Part shown: positions 49,713 through 58,727 of the stretch, one piece after another
How the letters are laid out: the number at the start of each line of letters is the position of its first letter
Numbering within the stretch: position 1 is the first letter of the stretch
NCBI RefSeq assembly: GCF_000177195.2
Contig: NC_015953.1
Location: 3,906,001-3,970,000, forward strand
DNA from: Streptomyces sp. SirexAA-E
Lineage (GTDB): Bacteria > Actinomycetota > Actinomycetes > Streptomycetales > Streptomycetaceae
DNA: 64,000 nucleotides
Direction of reading: 5' to 3'
Position numbers and translations under genes: made by a program
Notes under the pieces: generated by a model
What the model was told of the DNA's origin: nothing
Seen by the model: the letters and a program-made list of their open reading frames with translations, nothing else
Databases searched by the model: none

Positions 49713-51824
49713 GTGCGTTGGTTGGTGGGGTGGAGCAGTATCGCCGCGAGCTTCGGCACCGTGGGCGCGGTCGGCAGCCAGGGGGAGGGGCGCACGATCC
49801 AGCCGGTCGGCTCCCAACTCCTGTGGGGCGACCCGGATCCGCTGTGGGCCGTCGGCGACTGGCGCCCCGACGAGGTGCGGGTCGTCACGGCCGCGACCCC
49901 GAAGGGCGCACCCGCCATCCGTCTCGCGGTACTGGGCTGCTGCGGGGCCACCGACGAACAACTGCGGATCGGCCTCCTCGCCGCCCGGGGCGGGGCCCTG
50001 CGCCATCTCACCGCCTGGCCGGGCAGCTACACGGCCGTCGTCCAGATCGGCCGCCGCGTCACCGTCGCCGGTGACCTCGCCGGGGCCAGGCCCGTCTTCC
50101 ACACGCCCTGGGCCAACGGCACCGCGTACGCCACGGCGGCCCTCCCGCTGGCCGACCTGATCGAGGCCCAGCTGGACATCGGCCACTTGGCGGCCCTGCT
50201 CGCCTGCCCCGAGTCCCCCGAGGCACTGGGCGACGGCACCCCGTACGAGGGAGTGAAGCGGGTCCCGCCGGGCCACGCGCTGATCCTCCGGGAGGGATCG
50301 CGCGAGGTCACCGGCTACGAAGCGGTGGCCTCGCTCGCCGTCGCCGCCCCGCAGACCGACCCGGTGAGCGCGGTCGAGGGCGTCCGGGACGCGCTGGTCG
50401 AGGCCGTACGGGCCCGGCTCACGGCACCCCGGCACGCCCCCGGCACCCTGCCGCCCGACCCCGGGCCGGTCCCGGGGATGGGCCCCGCCGACCGCCGGGC
50501 GGCCCGGGGCGCGCCCGTACCCGGGATCGGCGCGGACCTCTCCGGGGGCAGCGCGTCCGCCACGCTCGCCCTGCTGGCCGCCGGACTGCCCGGACTGCCG
50601 GGCACGGTCCTCGGCCACGGCACGGGCGCGGGGGAGCGGCTGCTGGCCGTCACGTTCAACGACCTGTCCGCCCAGGGCCACGAGGGCGAGCTGGAACGCG
50701 CCCGCGCCATCGCCGCCAACCCGCGGCTGCACCACGTCGTCGTCGCCGCGGGCGAGGAGGCCCTGCCGTACGCCGCTCTGGAGAGCGGCCCGCTCACCGA
50801 CGAACCCGCCCCCTCGCTCGTCGTCGCCGAACGCCACCGGCGCCGGCTGGCCGCGGGCAGCGCCGACCACTTCGTCGGGCACGGTGCGCGGCAGGTGCTC
50901 GACGCGCACCCGGCCCGGCTGGCCGACCTCCTCATGGACCGGCGCAGACGCCACCTCCTGCGGCCCGTCGCCGCGCTCGCCCGGGCCGAAGGCCCCTTCG
51001 CGCACTCCTTGTCCGTCCCGCTGTCCGTCTACCGCGCCGCCCGCAGGCTGGCCCGCACCTCCTACCGCACCGGCCTCGAGGAGGCCGCCGGCCTGCTGCC
51101 CGACGCCAACCGCTTCGCGCCCGATCTCGACACCCCCGCCGACGCCTCGCTCGCCGCCCTCGCCTGGTCCCGCCCGGGCCCGGCCGCCCGCTGGCTCACC
51201 GGGGAGGCGCTCGCCGAAGTATCGGTTCGGCTCCAGGGTGCGGCCATCCGTCCCGCCTCGGTGCAGCGCCCGGGCGAGGCCCGGGCCCGCGCGGCCCTCG
51301 CCCGGCACGCGGCCGACCAGCGGATCCTGGAGCAGGCCGCGGAGGTGCGCAGCCAGCGGCTGCACGCCCCCTTCCTCGACAACCAGGTGGTGCGGGCGGC
51401 CCGCGCGCTGCCCGAGTCGCTCCGGGTCCAGCCGGGGGCCCGGGCCGCGATCCTGCGCCGGGTGCTCGCGGGCGCGGGCATCCACGACCTGCCGCCCGGC
51501 TGGGGCGCGCCCTCCCAGGCCACGGCGAACGCGGCGGGCCGCATCGGTCTGCGCACCGCCCTCCCGGAACTGATCGCCCTCTTCGACGCACCGCTGCTGG
51601 CGGACGCGGGCCTGATCGAGGCCCGCGTCGTACGCAAGGCCCTGCGCGCGGCCTCCGAGGGCGAACCGCTGCCCCTGGACGGCCTGGCCGACCTGGTCTC
51701 CACGGAGCTCTGGCTCCGCCGCCTGGTGACCCGGAGGGGCACCTGCTGGACGGGCACGGCGGCGCCGCGCCGACGGGCGGTGGCCGGCGGTGTGGTCCCG
51801 GCCCACCGCACGCTCCAGCCGTGA
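49713..51824 (+). CDS. Asparagine-synthetase/lasso-cyclase-like protein with degenerate ATP loop
   Basis: A 703-residue AsnB-like protein. The N-terminal domain resembles the glutaminase fold (QPVGSQLLWGDPDPLWAVGD, YTAVVQIGRRVTVAGDLAGA) but has no Cys at position 2 (VRWLVGW). The C-terminal domain corresponds to the AsnB/lasso macrolactam synthetase; the ATP-binding loop reads LSGGSASATLALLA (277-282 SGGSAS) where active enzymes have SGGxDS. VRSQRLHAPFLDNQVVRAAR is well conserved. No lasso precursor or protease gene is adjacent. The GTG at 49713 has GGAGG upstream. Catalytic competence is doubtful; the gene precedes an AfsR-like gene by 76 bp. Confidence 0.8.
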   Translation: MRWLVGWSSIAASFGTVGAVGSQGEGRTIQPVGSQLLWGDPDPLWAVGDWRPDEVRVVTAATPKGAPAIRLAVLGCCGATDEQLRIGLLAARGGALRHLTAWPGSYTAVVQIGRRVTVAGDLAGARPVFHTPWANGTAYATAALPLADLIEAQLDIGHLAALLACPESPEALGDGTPYEGVKRVPPGHALILREGSREVTGYEAVASLAVAAPQTDPVSAVEGVRDALVEAVRARLTAPRHAPGTLPPDPGPVPGMGPADRRAARGAPVPGIGADLSGGSASATLALLAAGLPGLPGTVLGHGTGAGERLLAVTFNDLSAQGHEGELERARAIAANPRLHHVVVAAGEEALPYAALESGPLTDEPAPSLVVAERHRRRLAAGSADHFVGHGARQVLDAHPARLADLLMDRRRRHLLRPVAALARAEGPFAHSLSVPLSVYRAARRLARTSYRTGLEEAAGLLPDANRFAPDLDTPADASLAALAWSRPGPAARWLTGEALAEVSVRLQGAAIRPASVQRPGEARARAALARHAADQRILEQAAEVRSQRLHAPFLDNQVVRAARALPESLRVQPGARAAILRRVLAGAGIHDLPPGWGAPSQATANAAGRIGLRTALPELIALFDAPLLADAGLIEARVVRKALRAASEGEPLPLDGLADLVSTELWLRRLVTRRGTCWTGTAAPRRRAVAGGVVPAHRTLQP

Positions 51825-51900
51825 CGGTCCGGCCCCTGGCCGGTTGGCACGAAGGTTCCGCCCGGCACCCGGCGTACCGCGGGCGGGACACAATGGCCGG

Positions 51901-54900
51901 GTGCGGTACCTGATCCTGGGCGTCACCGAGGCGCGAGACGAGAACGGCGGCCCGCTGCCCGTCGGCGGCCCCCGGTTGCGCGCCCTCCTCACGGCCCTGG
52001 CCCTACGGGCCGGCCGTCCGGCCGACGTCGCCGCGCTCGTCGAGGACGTGTGGGACGGCGACCGGCCGCACGACGCCACGGCCGCCCTGCAGGCCCTCGT
52101 GGGCCGACTGCGCCGCGTCCTGGGGAAAGAGGCGGTCCCGGGTGCCCCGGCCGGCTACCGGCTGGACGCGGGGCCGGACGACATCGACCTGTACGTCTTC
52201 GAGCGGCTCGCCCGCCGGGGAGGGGCGGAACTCGCCTCGGGGGACGCCGAGTCCGCCGCCCGCACCCTGCGCACGGCCCTCGCCCTGTGGCGCGGCCCCG
52301 CGCTCGCCGACCTCCCCGGAGCCGAGCGTGCCTACGCGGTGCGGGCCAGGGCCCACCGGCTCACCGCTGTCCGGCAGCGCGTGGAGGCCGACTTCCGGCG
52401 CGGCGCGCTGACGGGCCTCGTACCCGAGCTGAGGGGGCTCACGACGGCCCACCCCTACGACGAGCCCCTGCACGCGCAGCTCGTCCGGGTGCTCCGCGCC
52501 GAAGGCCGGCAGGCGGACGCCCTCCTCGCGTACGAGGAGGCCCGGCGGGCGCTCGCCGACGGCCTGGGGGCCGACCCGGGCCCGGAACTCACCGCGCTCC
52601 ACAGGGAACTCCTCGACCCCGACCCGCCCCGGCAGACCGGCCCGCCGGAGGGTTACGGGCGGGCCGCGACCGTACGGCCCGTTCCCGGTCCGCCGACGGG
52701 ACCGGGCCCCGGCGACGCTTACGCGGCCCCGGGCCGTCCGCCGAGTCCCGGCGACCGGGCCTCCGGGACGCGTCCGGGGCACCCCGGTGCCGGCCCGGCG
52801 GCCCCCGCCGCCCCGGAGCCGGCGTACGAGGGCAACATCCGCCCCCGGCTCACCTCCTTCGTCGGCCGCGCGGACGAGCTCCGGGACATCCGCGCCGACC
52901 TGACCCGCGCCCGGCTGGTCACCCTCACCGGGCCCGGCGGCTCCGGGAAGACCCGGCTGGCCGAGGAGGCCGCGGCGGGGCAGGGCGCCTGGATCGCCGA
53001 ACTCGCCCCGCTCGACGACCCCGCCGCCGTACCCGGGGCGGTGCTCACCGCGCTCGGCCTGCGCGAGACGGCCCTGCTGCGGGACACCACCCGCGACGGG
53101 ACCGCCGCGCCCGACGACCCCACCGGCCGCCTGGTCGAGCACCTCGCCCACCGGTCCCGCACGCGGCCGTTCCTCCTCCTGCTCGACAACTGCGAACACG
53201 TCGTCGAGGCGGCCGCGACCCTCGCGGAGACCCTGCTCACCCACTGCCCGGGGCTGCGCGTCCTCGCCACCAGCCGCGAACCCCTCGGCGTCCCCGGCGA
53301 GGCCGTGCGCCCCGTGGGGCCCCTGCCGCCCGATCCCGCACACCGCCTCTTCGCGGAGCGGGCCCGCGCCGTACGGCCCGACTTCGAATGGTCGACGGAG
53401 GCCGACGGGGCCCGGGGGGCCGTGGCCGAGATCTGCCGCCGCCTCGACGGGCTGCCGCTCGCCATCGAACTCGCCGCCGCCCGGCTCCGGCTGCTCACCC
53501 CGCGCCAGATAGCCGACCGCCTCGACGACCGATTCCGTTTGCTGACCAGCGGAAGCCGCACCGTACTGCCCCGCCAGCAGACCCTGCGGGCGGTCGTGGA
53601 CTGGTCCTGGGACCTGCTGGAGGAGGACGAACGCACCGTCCTGCGCCAGGTGTCCGTCTTCGCGGGCGGCTGGGACCTCACCGCCGCCGAGGCGGTGACG
53701 GCGGGTCCCGACACCGCCGTGCTGCTCGGCGCGCTCGTCGACAAGTCACTCGTCGTCGCCACCCCGGCCGACACCGGCGAGATGCGGTACCGCCTCCTGG
53801 AGACCATCCAGGAGTACGCCGCCGAACGCGCCGCCGAGACACCGCGGCTGCTCGCGGACGCGGCCGCCGCCCACACCGCCCACTTCGGCGCGCTCGCGCG
53901 GAAGGCGGACCCGCTGCTCCGCTCCGCGGACCAGCTGAGCTGGATCCGGCGGCTGGAGGCGGACCTCGACAACATCCGGGCGGCCCTGCACCGCACGGTC
54001 GTCACCGCCCCCGACGAACCGGAAGCCGTGCGGCTGGTGCTCGCCATGGGCTGGTTCTGGTGGCTGCGCAACCTGCGGTCCGAGGGCCTGGGCTGGGCCG
54101 ACCGCGCGGCCGCACTGGGCGATGACCCGGAGGACCCCGATGACCCGCTGCACTGGCCGCGGAGGCACCTGCACATGCTGCGGTTCTTCCTCGCGGCGGA
54201 GAGCAACCCGGTCGACGACATCCACGGGGACGAGGAGCTCCAGTCCCTGGTGAGCCGGGTGACCGAGGACTTCCGTGTCCGGGGCGGACCGCAGGCCGCG
54301 CGTTTCCCCGGAGTCCTCTGGCCGCTGACCGGTTACATGCGCCGTGAGGACATCCCCGACGTCCGCGCGCACTTCGACGCGGCCGTCGGCAACGCGCGGG
54401 CCCACGGCGGCGACTGGGAGTACGCCGTCATCCTGATGTTCCGTACCCACATGCTGGTGGACACGCCCCGGGGGATGGACGGCGTCGACGAGGACCTCGC
54501 CGAACTGCGCGTGCTCGGCCGCCGGATCGGCGACCGCTATCTGCGCGCCCAGGTGGCGAGCGCCGCCGCCGAGGCGGGAATGACACGCGGACGGTACGAG
54601 GAGTCGCGGGCCGCCTACGCGGAGGCGCTCGAGCTGGCCCGCGAGATCGGTGCCCACGCGGAGGAACCGTTCCTGATCGCGCGCCTCGCCGAACTCGCCC
54701 ACCGCACCGGCGACCTCGACACCGCCCGCGCGGGTCTGGACGAGGCGGAGGCGGCGGCCGAGCGGCAGCAGGTGTACGACGCCCGCGCGTACATCGACTT
54801 CCTGCGGGCCTCGGTCGCCCTGGCCGCCGGTGATCTCCCCGAGGCGCGGCGCTTCGTCGACCGGGCGGGCGACGCCCAGGTCTACGGCAGTCGGCCGCCG

Positions 54901-55308
54901 CAGTTCACCTCTGCGGTCACCGGCCTGTCGGCACGCGTCACCGTCCTCGAACCGTCCGGCGGGCCCGTGGCGGGGCTGCGCGGGATGACCGAGGCCCTGG
55001 GCACGGCCGTCGCGGCCGGCTGCGCGGAGGTCTTCACCGCGCAGCCGGCCGAGGCGGCGGGCATCACCCTGTCCCGGGCGGGGAACCACGCCGCAGCGGC
55101 CCGGGTCCTCGCGGCCGCCGAGGGCTGGCGGGAGCGGGGCCCCCGGACCGCGGTGGAGGAGGGCGAGGTCGCGGCCGCGCTGGAACTCGTGCGTGACCGC
55201 CTCGGCCCGGTGCTGTACGCGGCCGAGTGGGCCGCGGGACAGGCGATGACCCCGGCGGACGTCGTGGCGTTCCTCGCCGACGCCACCGGAGAGCTCAGCG
55301 GCAGCTGA
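51901..55308 (+). CDS. AfsR-like regulator (SARP domain, NB-ARC ATPase, TPR-like C-terminus)
   Basis: A 1135-residue protein. The DNA-binding/BTAD part (1-240) includes LRALLTALALRAGRPADVAA and HPYDEPLHAQLVRVLRAEGR. A Pro/Gly-rich linker leads to an STAND NTPase (from about 318): TSFVGRADELRDIRADL, Walker A GPGGSGKT (344-351), LLLLDNCEHVVEAAATLAE. Helical repeats fill the C-terminal 500 residues (YEESRAAYAEALELAREIGA). Proteins of this type integrate signals to activate antibiotic clusters. The GTG at 51901 has no Shine-Dalgarno and CACAAT 6 nt upstream, suggesting leaderless expression. Its end overlaps the convergent sigma gene by 14 bp. Confidence 0.9.
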   Translation: MRYLILGVTEARDENGGPLPVGGPRLRALLTALALRAGRPADVAALVEDVWDGDRPHDATAALQALVGRLRRVLGKEAVPGAPAGYRLDAGPDDIDLYVFERLARRGGAELASGDAESAARTLRTALALWRGPALADLPGAERAYAVRARAHRLTAVRQRVEADFRRGALTGLVPELRGLTTAHPYDEPLHAQLVRVLRAEGRQADALLAYEEARRALADGLGADPGPELTALHRELLDPDPPRQTGPPEGYGRAATVRPVPGPPTGPGPGDAYAAPGRPPSPGDRASGTRPGHPGAGPAAPAAPEPAYEGNIRPRLTSFVGRADELRDIRADLTRARLVTLTGPGGSGKTRLAEEAAAGQGAWIAELAPLDDPAAVPGAVLTALGLRETALLRDTTRDGTAAPDDPTGRLVEHLAHRSRTRPFLLLLDNCEHVVEAAATLAETLLTHCPGLRVLATSREPLGVPGEAVRPVGPLPPDPAHRLFAERARAVRPDFEWSTEADGARGAVAEICRRLDGLPLAIELAAARLRLLTPRQIADRLDDRFRLLTSGSRTVLPRQQTLRAVVDWSWDLLEEDERTVLRQVSVFAGGWDLTAAEAVTAGPDTAVLLGALVDKSLVVATPADTGEMRYRLLETIQEYAAERAAETPRLLADAAAAHTAHFGALARKADPLLRSADQLSWIRRLEADLDNIRAALHRTVVTAPDEPEAVRLVLAMGWFWWLRNLRSEGLGWADRAAALGDDPEDPDDPLHWPRRHLHMLRFFLAAESNPVDDIHGDEELQSLVSRVTEDFRVRGGPQAARFPGVLWPLTGYMRREDIPDVRAHFDAAVGNARAHGGDWEYAVILMFRTHMLVDTPRGMDGVDEDLAELRVLGRRIGDRYLRAQVASAAAEAGMTRGRYEESRAAYAEALELAREIGAHAEEPFLIARLAELAHRTGDLDTARAGLDEAEAAAERQQVYDARAYIDFLRASVALAAGDLPEARRFVDRAGDAQVYGSRPPQFTSAVTGLSARVTVLEPSGGPVAGLRGMTEALGTAVAAGCAEVFTAQPAEAAGITLSRAGNHAAAARVLAAAEGWRERGPRTAVEEGEVAAALELVRDRLGPVLYAAEWAAGQAMTPADVVAFLADATGELSGS

Positions 55309-57415
55309 TCCGCGACTGCGCCCAGTCGGCCGGCGACACCCCGCCGAAACTCCCCGCCGGCTCCACGACGAGCCGGATCGTCTCCTGGCCGCCGACGGCG
55401 ACACCCATCGGCACCGCGGCGTCCCCGCCCCGCATCACGGGCGACACCCAGAGCCGTGACCCGTCACCGCCCCATACGGAGAACCGCACCGGGAAACTCA
55501 CCGGGAACGGCGCCGCGTCGCTCCCCTTCGCCAGGTCGTCGACGCCGACCGACGCCTCGTAGCGCGTGCACGGACGGTTGAGCCGGATGGTGACCGACGA
55601 GTGCGGCTGGACGGTCACCCCGTGCGCGTACGCCGTGCCGCCTATCGACAGCCCCGTGCGCTGCCAGACCGCGCCACGGGTCTCGCTCAGCACGATCTCC
55701 GGAGCGGTGTGGTCCCCGGCGACGGAGTACGGCAACTCGTTGACCTGGTAGACCTCGGGCGGCTCGGGAGCCGGGGTGGGCGTGGGGGTCGGTGACGGCG
55801 TCGGGGCGGGCTCGGGCCGCTCCCGCGTGGGCTCGGGCGCGGGCTTCGCGGCCGGGGGCTGCGGAGCCGGGGTCGGGGTGGGTTCGGGCCGGGGTGCACG
55901 CGTCGGGGCGGGCGAGGGCGCCACGGGCGCGGGAGGCGCCGGAGGGGCCGGCTCGGACGCCGGCGGGGGAGCGGGCGACGGTACGGCCGGGGCCGCCACC
56001 GGGGGCTTCGCCACCGGCTCCGGCTCCGGGGCCGGTCCGTCGCCGCCGACCAGGGCCCAGACGAGCCCGGCGGCGGCCGCCACGGCCACCGCCGCGGCGA
56101 TCCCGGCCTTCGCCGGCGCGCCGAGCCCCTCGGCGGCGGCCCCGCCGGCGGCGCCCCCCGAAGAGGACCCGCCGCCCGTCGCCGCCGCTGCCGCGCCGGC
56201 GCCCGCGGCGCCGACCGCCCCGCCGGCCACGACGCCCGCCGCCTTCAGGGCGTAACCGGCGGCGAACCAGCCGATGACGGCGACCGGGAGCAGTGCCGGG
56301 ATACCGGCGTTCACGCTCTCCAGCTCACCGGCGGCGATCCGGCACTTCGCACACTCCTCCAGATGCTTGCGCAGCCCGCGTTCCGCCCGGGTGCGCAGAC
56401 CGCCCCGGGCATGGGCACCCAGCCGGTCGGCGTACCGGGCGCAGTCGCCGCCCGCCGTGAGGGCCTGACTCACGTGTGCCTGCAGATAGGCCTGCTTGAG
56501 CCCCTCGCGGGCCCTGACCGCCAGCACCGCCGTGGCGTTGGCCGTCAGACCGAACAGCGGGGCTACCTCGCTCGGCGACTCCTCCTCCACCGTGGTGTGC
56601 CACAGCACCGCCTGCCAGCGCTCGGGCAGACTGCGGAACGCCTGCATGGCCATCGACCGGTCCGCCTCGTGCATCGCCCGCACGTCGGCGCCCAGTTCGA
56701 CGGTGTCGGTCTCCGACAGCTCCGCCGCGCGGGTGGCCTGCGCCGCGAACACGGCGAAGTCGTCGACCAGCTGCTCCCGCCGGGCGCTCTTCGTCCAGGC
56801 CGCGGCGACGTGCCGGACCGCCGTCATGAGGTAGGCGCGGACCGCCTCCTGGGGCCCCTTGCCGCCGCGCACGGCCTGCAAGGTCCTGGCGAAGACCTCG
56901 GCCGTCAGGTCGTCGGCGGTGTGCGCGTCCCGGCAGCAGGTCCGGGCGTAGCGGCGTACGGCCCCCGAGTGGCGGCGGAACAGCTCCTCGTACGCCCGGT
57001 CGTCACCGGTACGCATCCTCTGGAGCAACTGCGCGTCGGAGGCCCCGAGATCGGCGGAGCCGCCACCGCGGCCCTCGCGCTGCACGGGCACGGCGAACGC
57101 CACACCGCGCTCCGGCCCCACACCGCGCTCCGGCCCCACACCGCGCTCCGGCCCCACACCGCGCTCCGGCCCCGGACCGCCGGGCGCCGCTTCCTCGGCG
57201 GGTGCCGACCAGGGCCCGGGAAGAACGGTGCCCCCGCCCGAGGACCCGCCTCCGGCAGACGCACCGGCAGGCCCGCCGGGTCGGCTCCCCGGGCGGCCGG
57301 CCGACGAGGCCGGCCCACTCTGCTCAGGCACCGGGCCGGCCGACGGCCCGTCGGTCTCCGCCCCTCCGCCCGTGGCAGCGGCGGACGGCTCGTCCTGCTG
57401 CGCGTCACCGCTCAT
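55295..57415 (-). CDS. ECF sigma factor fused to zinc finger, membrane helix and NPCBM carbohydrate-binding domain
   Basis: A 706-residue fusion. The N-terminal 120 residues are disordered, including GPERGV repeated four times (83-106). Sigma region 2 lies at about 125-210 (YEELFRRHSGAVRRYARTCC, DDLTAEVFARTLQAVR) and region 4 at about 255-310 (LPERWQAVLWHTTVEEESPS). A zf-HC2-like anti-sigma motif HLEECAKC (351-358) follows, then Ala/Gly-rich membrane segments (about 371-457), a Pro-rich wall spacer (460-553) and an NPCBM-type sugar-binding domain (555-706). Sigma and anti-sigma plus sensor are thus one membrane polypeptide, like group ECF53. The ATG at 57415 has GGGGG upstream. Confidence 0.88.
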   Translation of the reverse strand: MSGDAQQDEPSAAATGGGAETDGPSAGPVPEQSGPASSAGRPGSRPGGPAGASAGGGSSGGGTVLPGPWSAPAEEAAPGGPGPERGVGPERGVGPERGVGPERGVAFAVPVQREGRGGGSADLGASDAQLLQRMRTGDDRAYEELFRRHSGAVRRYARTCCRDAHTADDLTAEVFARTLQAVRGGKGPQEAVRAYLMTAVRHVAAAWTKSARREQLVDDFAVFAAQATRAAELSETDTVELGADVRAMHEADRSMAMQAFRSLPERWQAVLWHTTVEEESPSEVAPLFGLTANATAVLAVRAREGLKQAYLQAHVSQALTAGGDCARYADRLGAHARGGLRTRAERGLRKHLEECAKCRIAAGELESVNAGIPALLPVAVIGWFAAGYALKAAGVVAGGAVGAAGAGAAAAATGGGSSSGGAAGGAAAEGLGAPAKAGIAAAVAVAAAAGLVWALVGGDGPAPEPEPVAKPPVAAPAVPSPAPPPASEPAPPAPPAPVAPSPAPTRAPRPEPTPTPAPQPPAAKPAPEPTRERPEPAPTPSPTPTPTPAPEPPEVYQVNELPYSVAGDHTAPEIVLSETRGAVWQRTGLSIGGTAYAHGVTVQPHSSVTIRLNRPCTRYEASVGVDDLAKGSDAAPFPVSFPVRFSVWGGDGSRLWVSPVMRGGDAAVPMGVAVGGQETIRLVVEPAGSFGGVSPADWAQSRISCR
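57101..57172 (-). repeat. Four perfect 18-bp tandem repeats within the sigma-fusion gene
   Basis: The unit cacaccgcgctccggccc is repeated four times without change (57101-57118, 57119-57136, 57137-57154, 57155-57172). It encodes GPERGV x4 on the minus strand. Copy number is likely to vary between strains. Confidence 0.93.
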
Positions 57416-57593
57416 AGCGGAAGCCCCCGTCTGCACCCTCGGACCCGAACTCTCGGGCAAGCGTGCCACAGGCCCTCACCGCCACCGGCCCCCGGCGAAG
57501 GCAACCACTCGTCCGGGGTGACTTCCCGTACACAGGCCGCGCGACGTCACCCCATCGGGGATCATTCCCCCTTCGGGCCGGGCCGACGTGTGC

Positions 57594-58388
57594 TCACACG
57601 GGACGGGAGCGGAGCCCCTCCAGCAGGATGTCCAGCAACCGGGCGGAGGCGGCCGCCTGATGGGCGGGGTCCGGCAGCGCCGGAGCCGCCGTGGCGATGA
57701 CCAACAGCACGTCGGCCACCGTCACATCACGCCGCAGCTCACCCGACTCGCGTGCCCGGTCGACCAGTCGGCCCACCACCTCCAGCAACTCGGACGCGCC
57801 CGCGTCGTCGGGCTCCCCCTCGGCGGACAGCGAGGAGACCGTCCGGGGCTCGGACTGCGCCACCCCCTGACGCTGGTGCGGAACCCGCTGCTCGTCCTCG
57901 GCCGGTATCGCGGCGGGCTCGTCCTGGGCGGCGCCGACCCGCAGGACGTGCGGCGGCAGCAGCCGCCCCGCGCCGGAGGCCACCGACGTCCGCAGGAACC
58001 GGGAGAGCGCCGACCACGGCTCCTCCTCCTGCCCCAGCGCCGACCGCGCCTGGTCGGTCAGCCGGGCGGTCTCCTCCTCGGCTATCCGGCGCACCAGGAC
58101 GTCCTTGCTGGGGAACCGCCGGTACACCGTGCCGACCCCGACCCTGGCCCGGCGTGCCACGTCCTCCATCGGCGCGCCGTACCCCAGCTCACCGAACACC
58201 TCGCGCGCGGCGCGCAGGACGTGTTCCAGATTGCGCTGTGCGTCCACGCGGAGCGGCGCCGAGCGCGGCCCGACTCCGCCGGGCGCCGCCACCGCCGCCG
58301 CGCCGACCACCGCTACCGCGCCCAATCGCCCATGAACCTCCGGAGAGGTGGCGACAGCGCTCTGCCCATGCAGATCCTGAATGTGCAT
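57594..58388 (-). CDS. atrA: AtrA-like TetR-family transcriptional regulator
   Basis: A 264-residue TetR regulator. The HTH is LEHVLRAAREVFGELGYGAP, MEDVARRARVGVGTVYRRFP and SKDVLVRRIAEEE at about 55-105, preceded by an unusual 50-residue N-terminal extension starting MHIQDLHG. The C-terminal ligand domain includes SRFLRTSVASGAGRLLPP. Sequence and context (ECF-fusion gene on one side, NDH-2 on the other) match AtrA, the activator of actII-ORF4 and other genes in S. coelicolor, as I recall. The start ATG has GGGGGAAG upstream. The promoter at 58486-58514 contains a dyad. Confidence 0.82.
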   Translation of the reverse strand: MHIQDLHGQSAVATSPEVHGRLGAVAVVGAAAVAAPGGVGPRSAPLRVDAQRNLEHVLRAAREVFGELGYGAPMEDVARRARVGVGTVYRRFPSKDVLVRRIAEEETARLTDQARSALGQEEEPWSALSRFLRTSVASGAGRLLPPHVLRVGAAQDEPAAIPAEDEQRVPHQRQGVAQSEPRTVSSLSAEGEPDDAGASELLEVVGRLVDRARESGELRRDVTVADVLLVIATAAPALPDPAHQAAASARLLDILLEGLRSRPV

Positions 58389-58485
58389 AACTTCCCCCGG
58401 TTATGACGTCTCCCCCCGGAGACTTCCCCGCCGTGTCAGTCGTTGTGCGGGTCATGCTCCGAAACCGACACCCCGACGGGGTACG

Positions 58486-58514
58486 AACATAGTTGAGCCC
58501 GACTCAATTCAGAA
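58486..58514 (-). promoter_or_regulatory. Putative atrA promoter with dyad TTGAG-N5-CTCAA
   Basis: Read on the minus strand: -35 TTCTGA (58514-58509), 17-bp spacer, -10 TATGTT (58491-58486). The palindrome at 58493-58507 fills the spacer. The position suggests regulation by a dimeric protein, possibly AtrA itself. The predicted leader is about 90 nt. The remainder of the 58389-58727 gap shows no gene. Confidence 0.5.
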
Positions 58515-58727
58515 GAGGTTGGTTCCGCACGGAGCGCCCCCCGATCGGAGCAAGGACCGGTTGGACCCCGATTCGACCCGGCTCGCCGGTCGCTTCCGCT
58601 ATGCCTGACCTGCATGGCAGGGGGGCCGTGCGCCGGGCGCGTCTCGGCGGATGAGCGAAGAGCTCCGGTCACACAAATTGCCGGGCCTGTGGACAAACAC
58701 CGGACTCCGTTGCGTCATGGGATGGTG

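Noticed and set aside
48912..52079. 1055-codon minus-strand open frame across the lasso-cyclase-like gene
   Set aside because: Arg/Gly/Pro-biased translation, no motifs, covers a clear AsnB-like gene on the other strand.
57101..57172. Possible CRISPR-like array
   Set aside because: The 18-bp repeats are directly adjacent without spacers and encode an in-frame peptide repeat.
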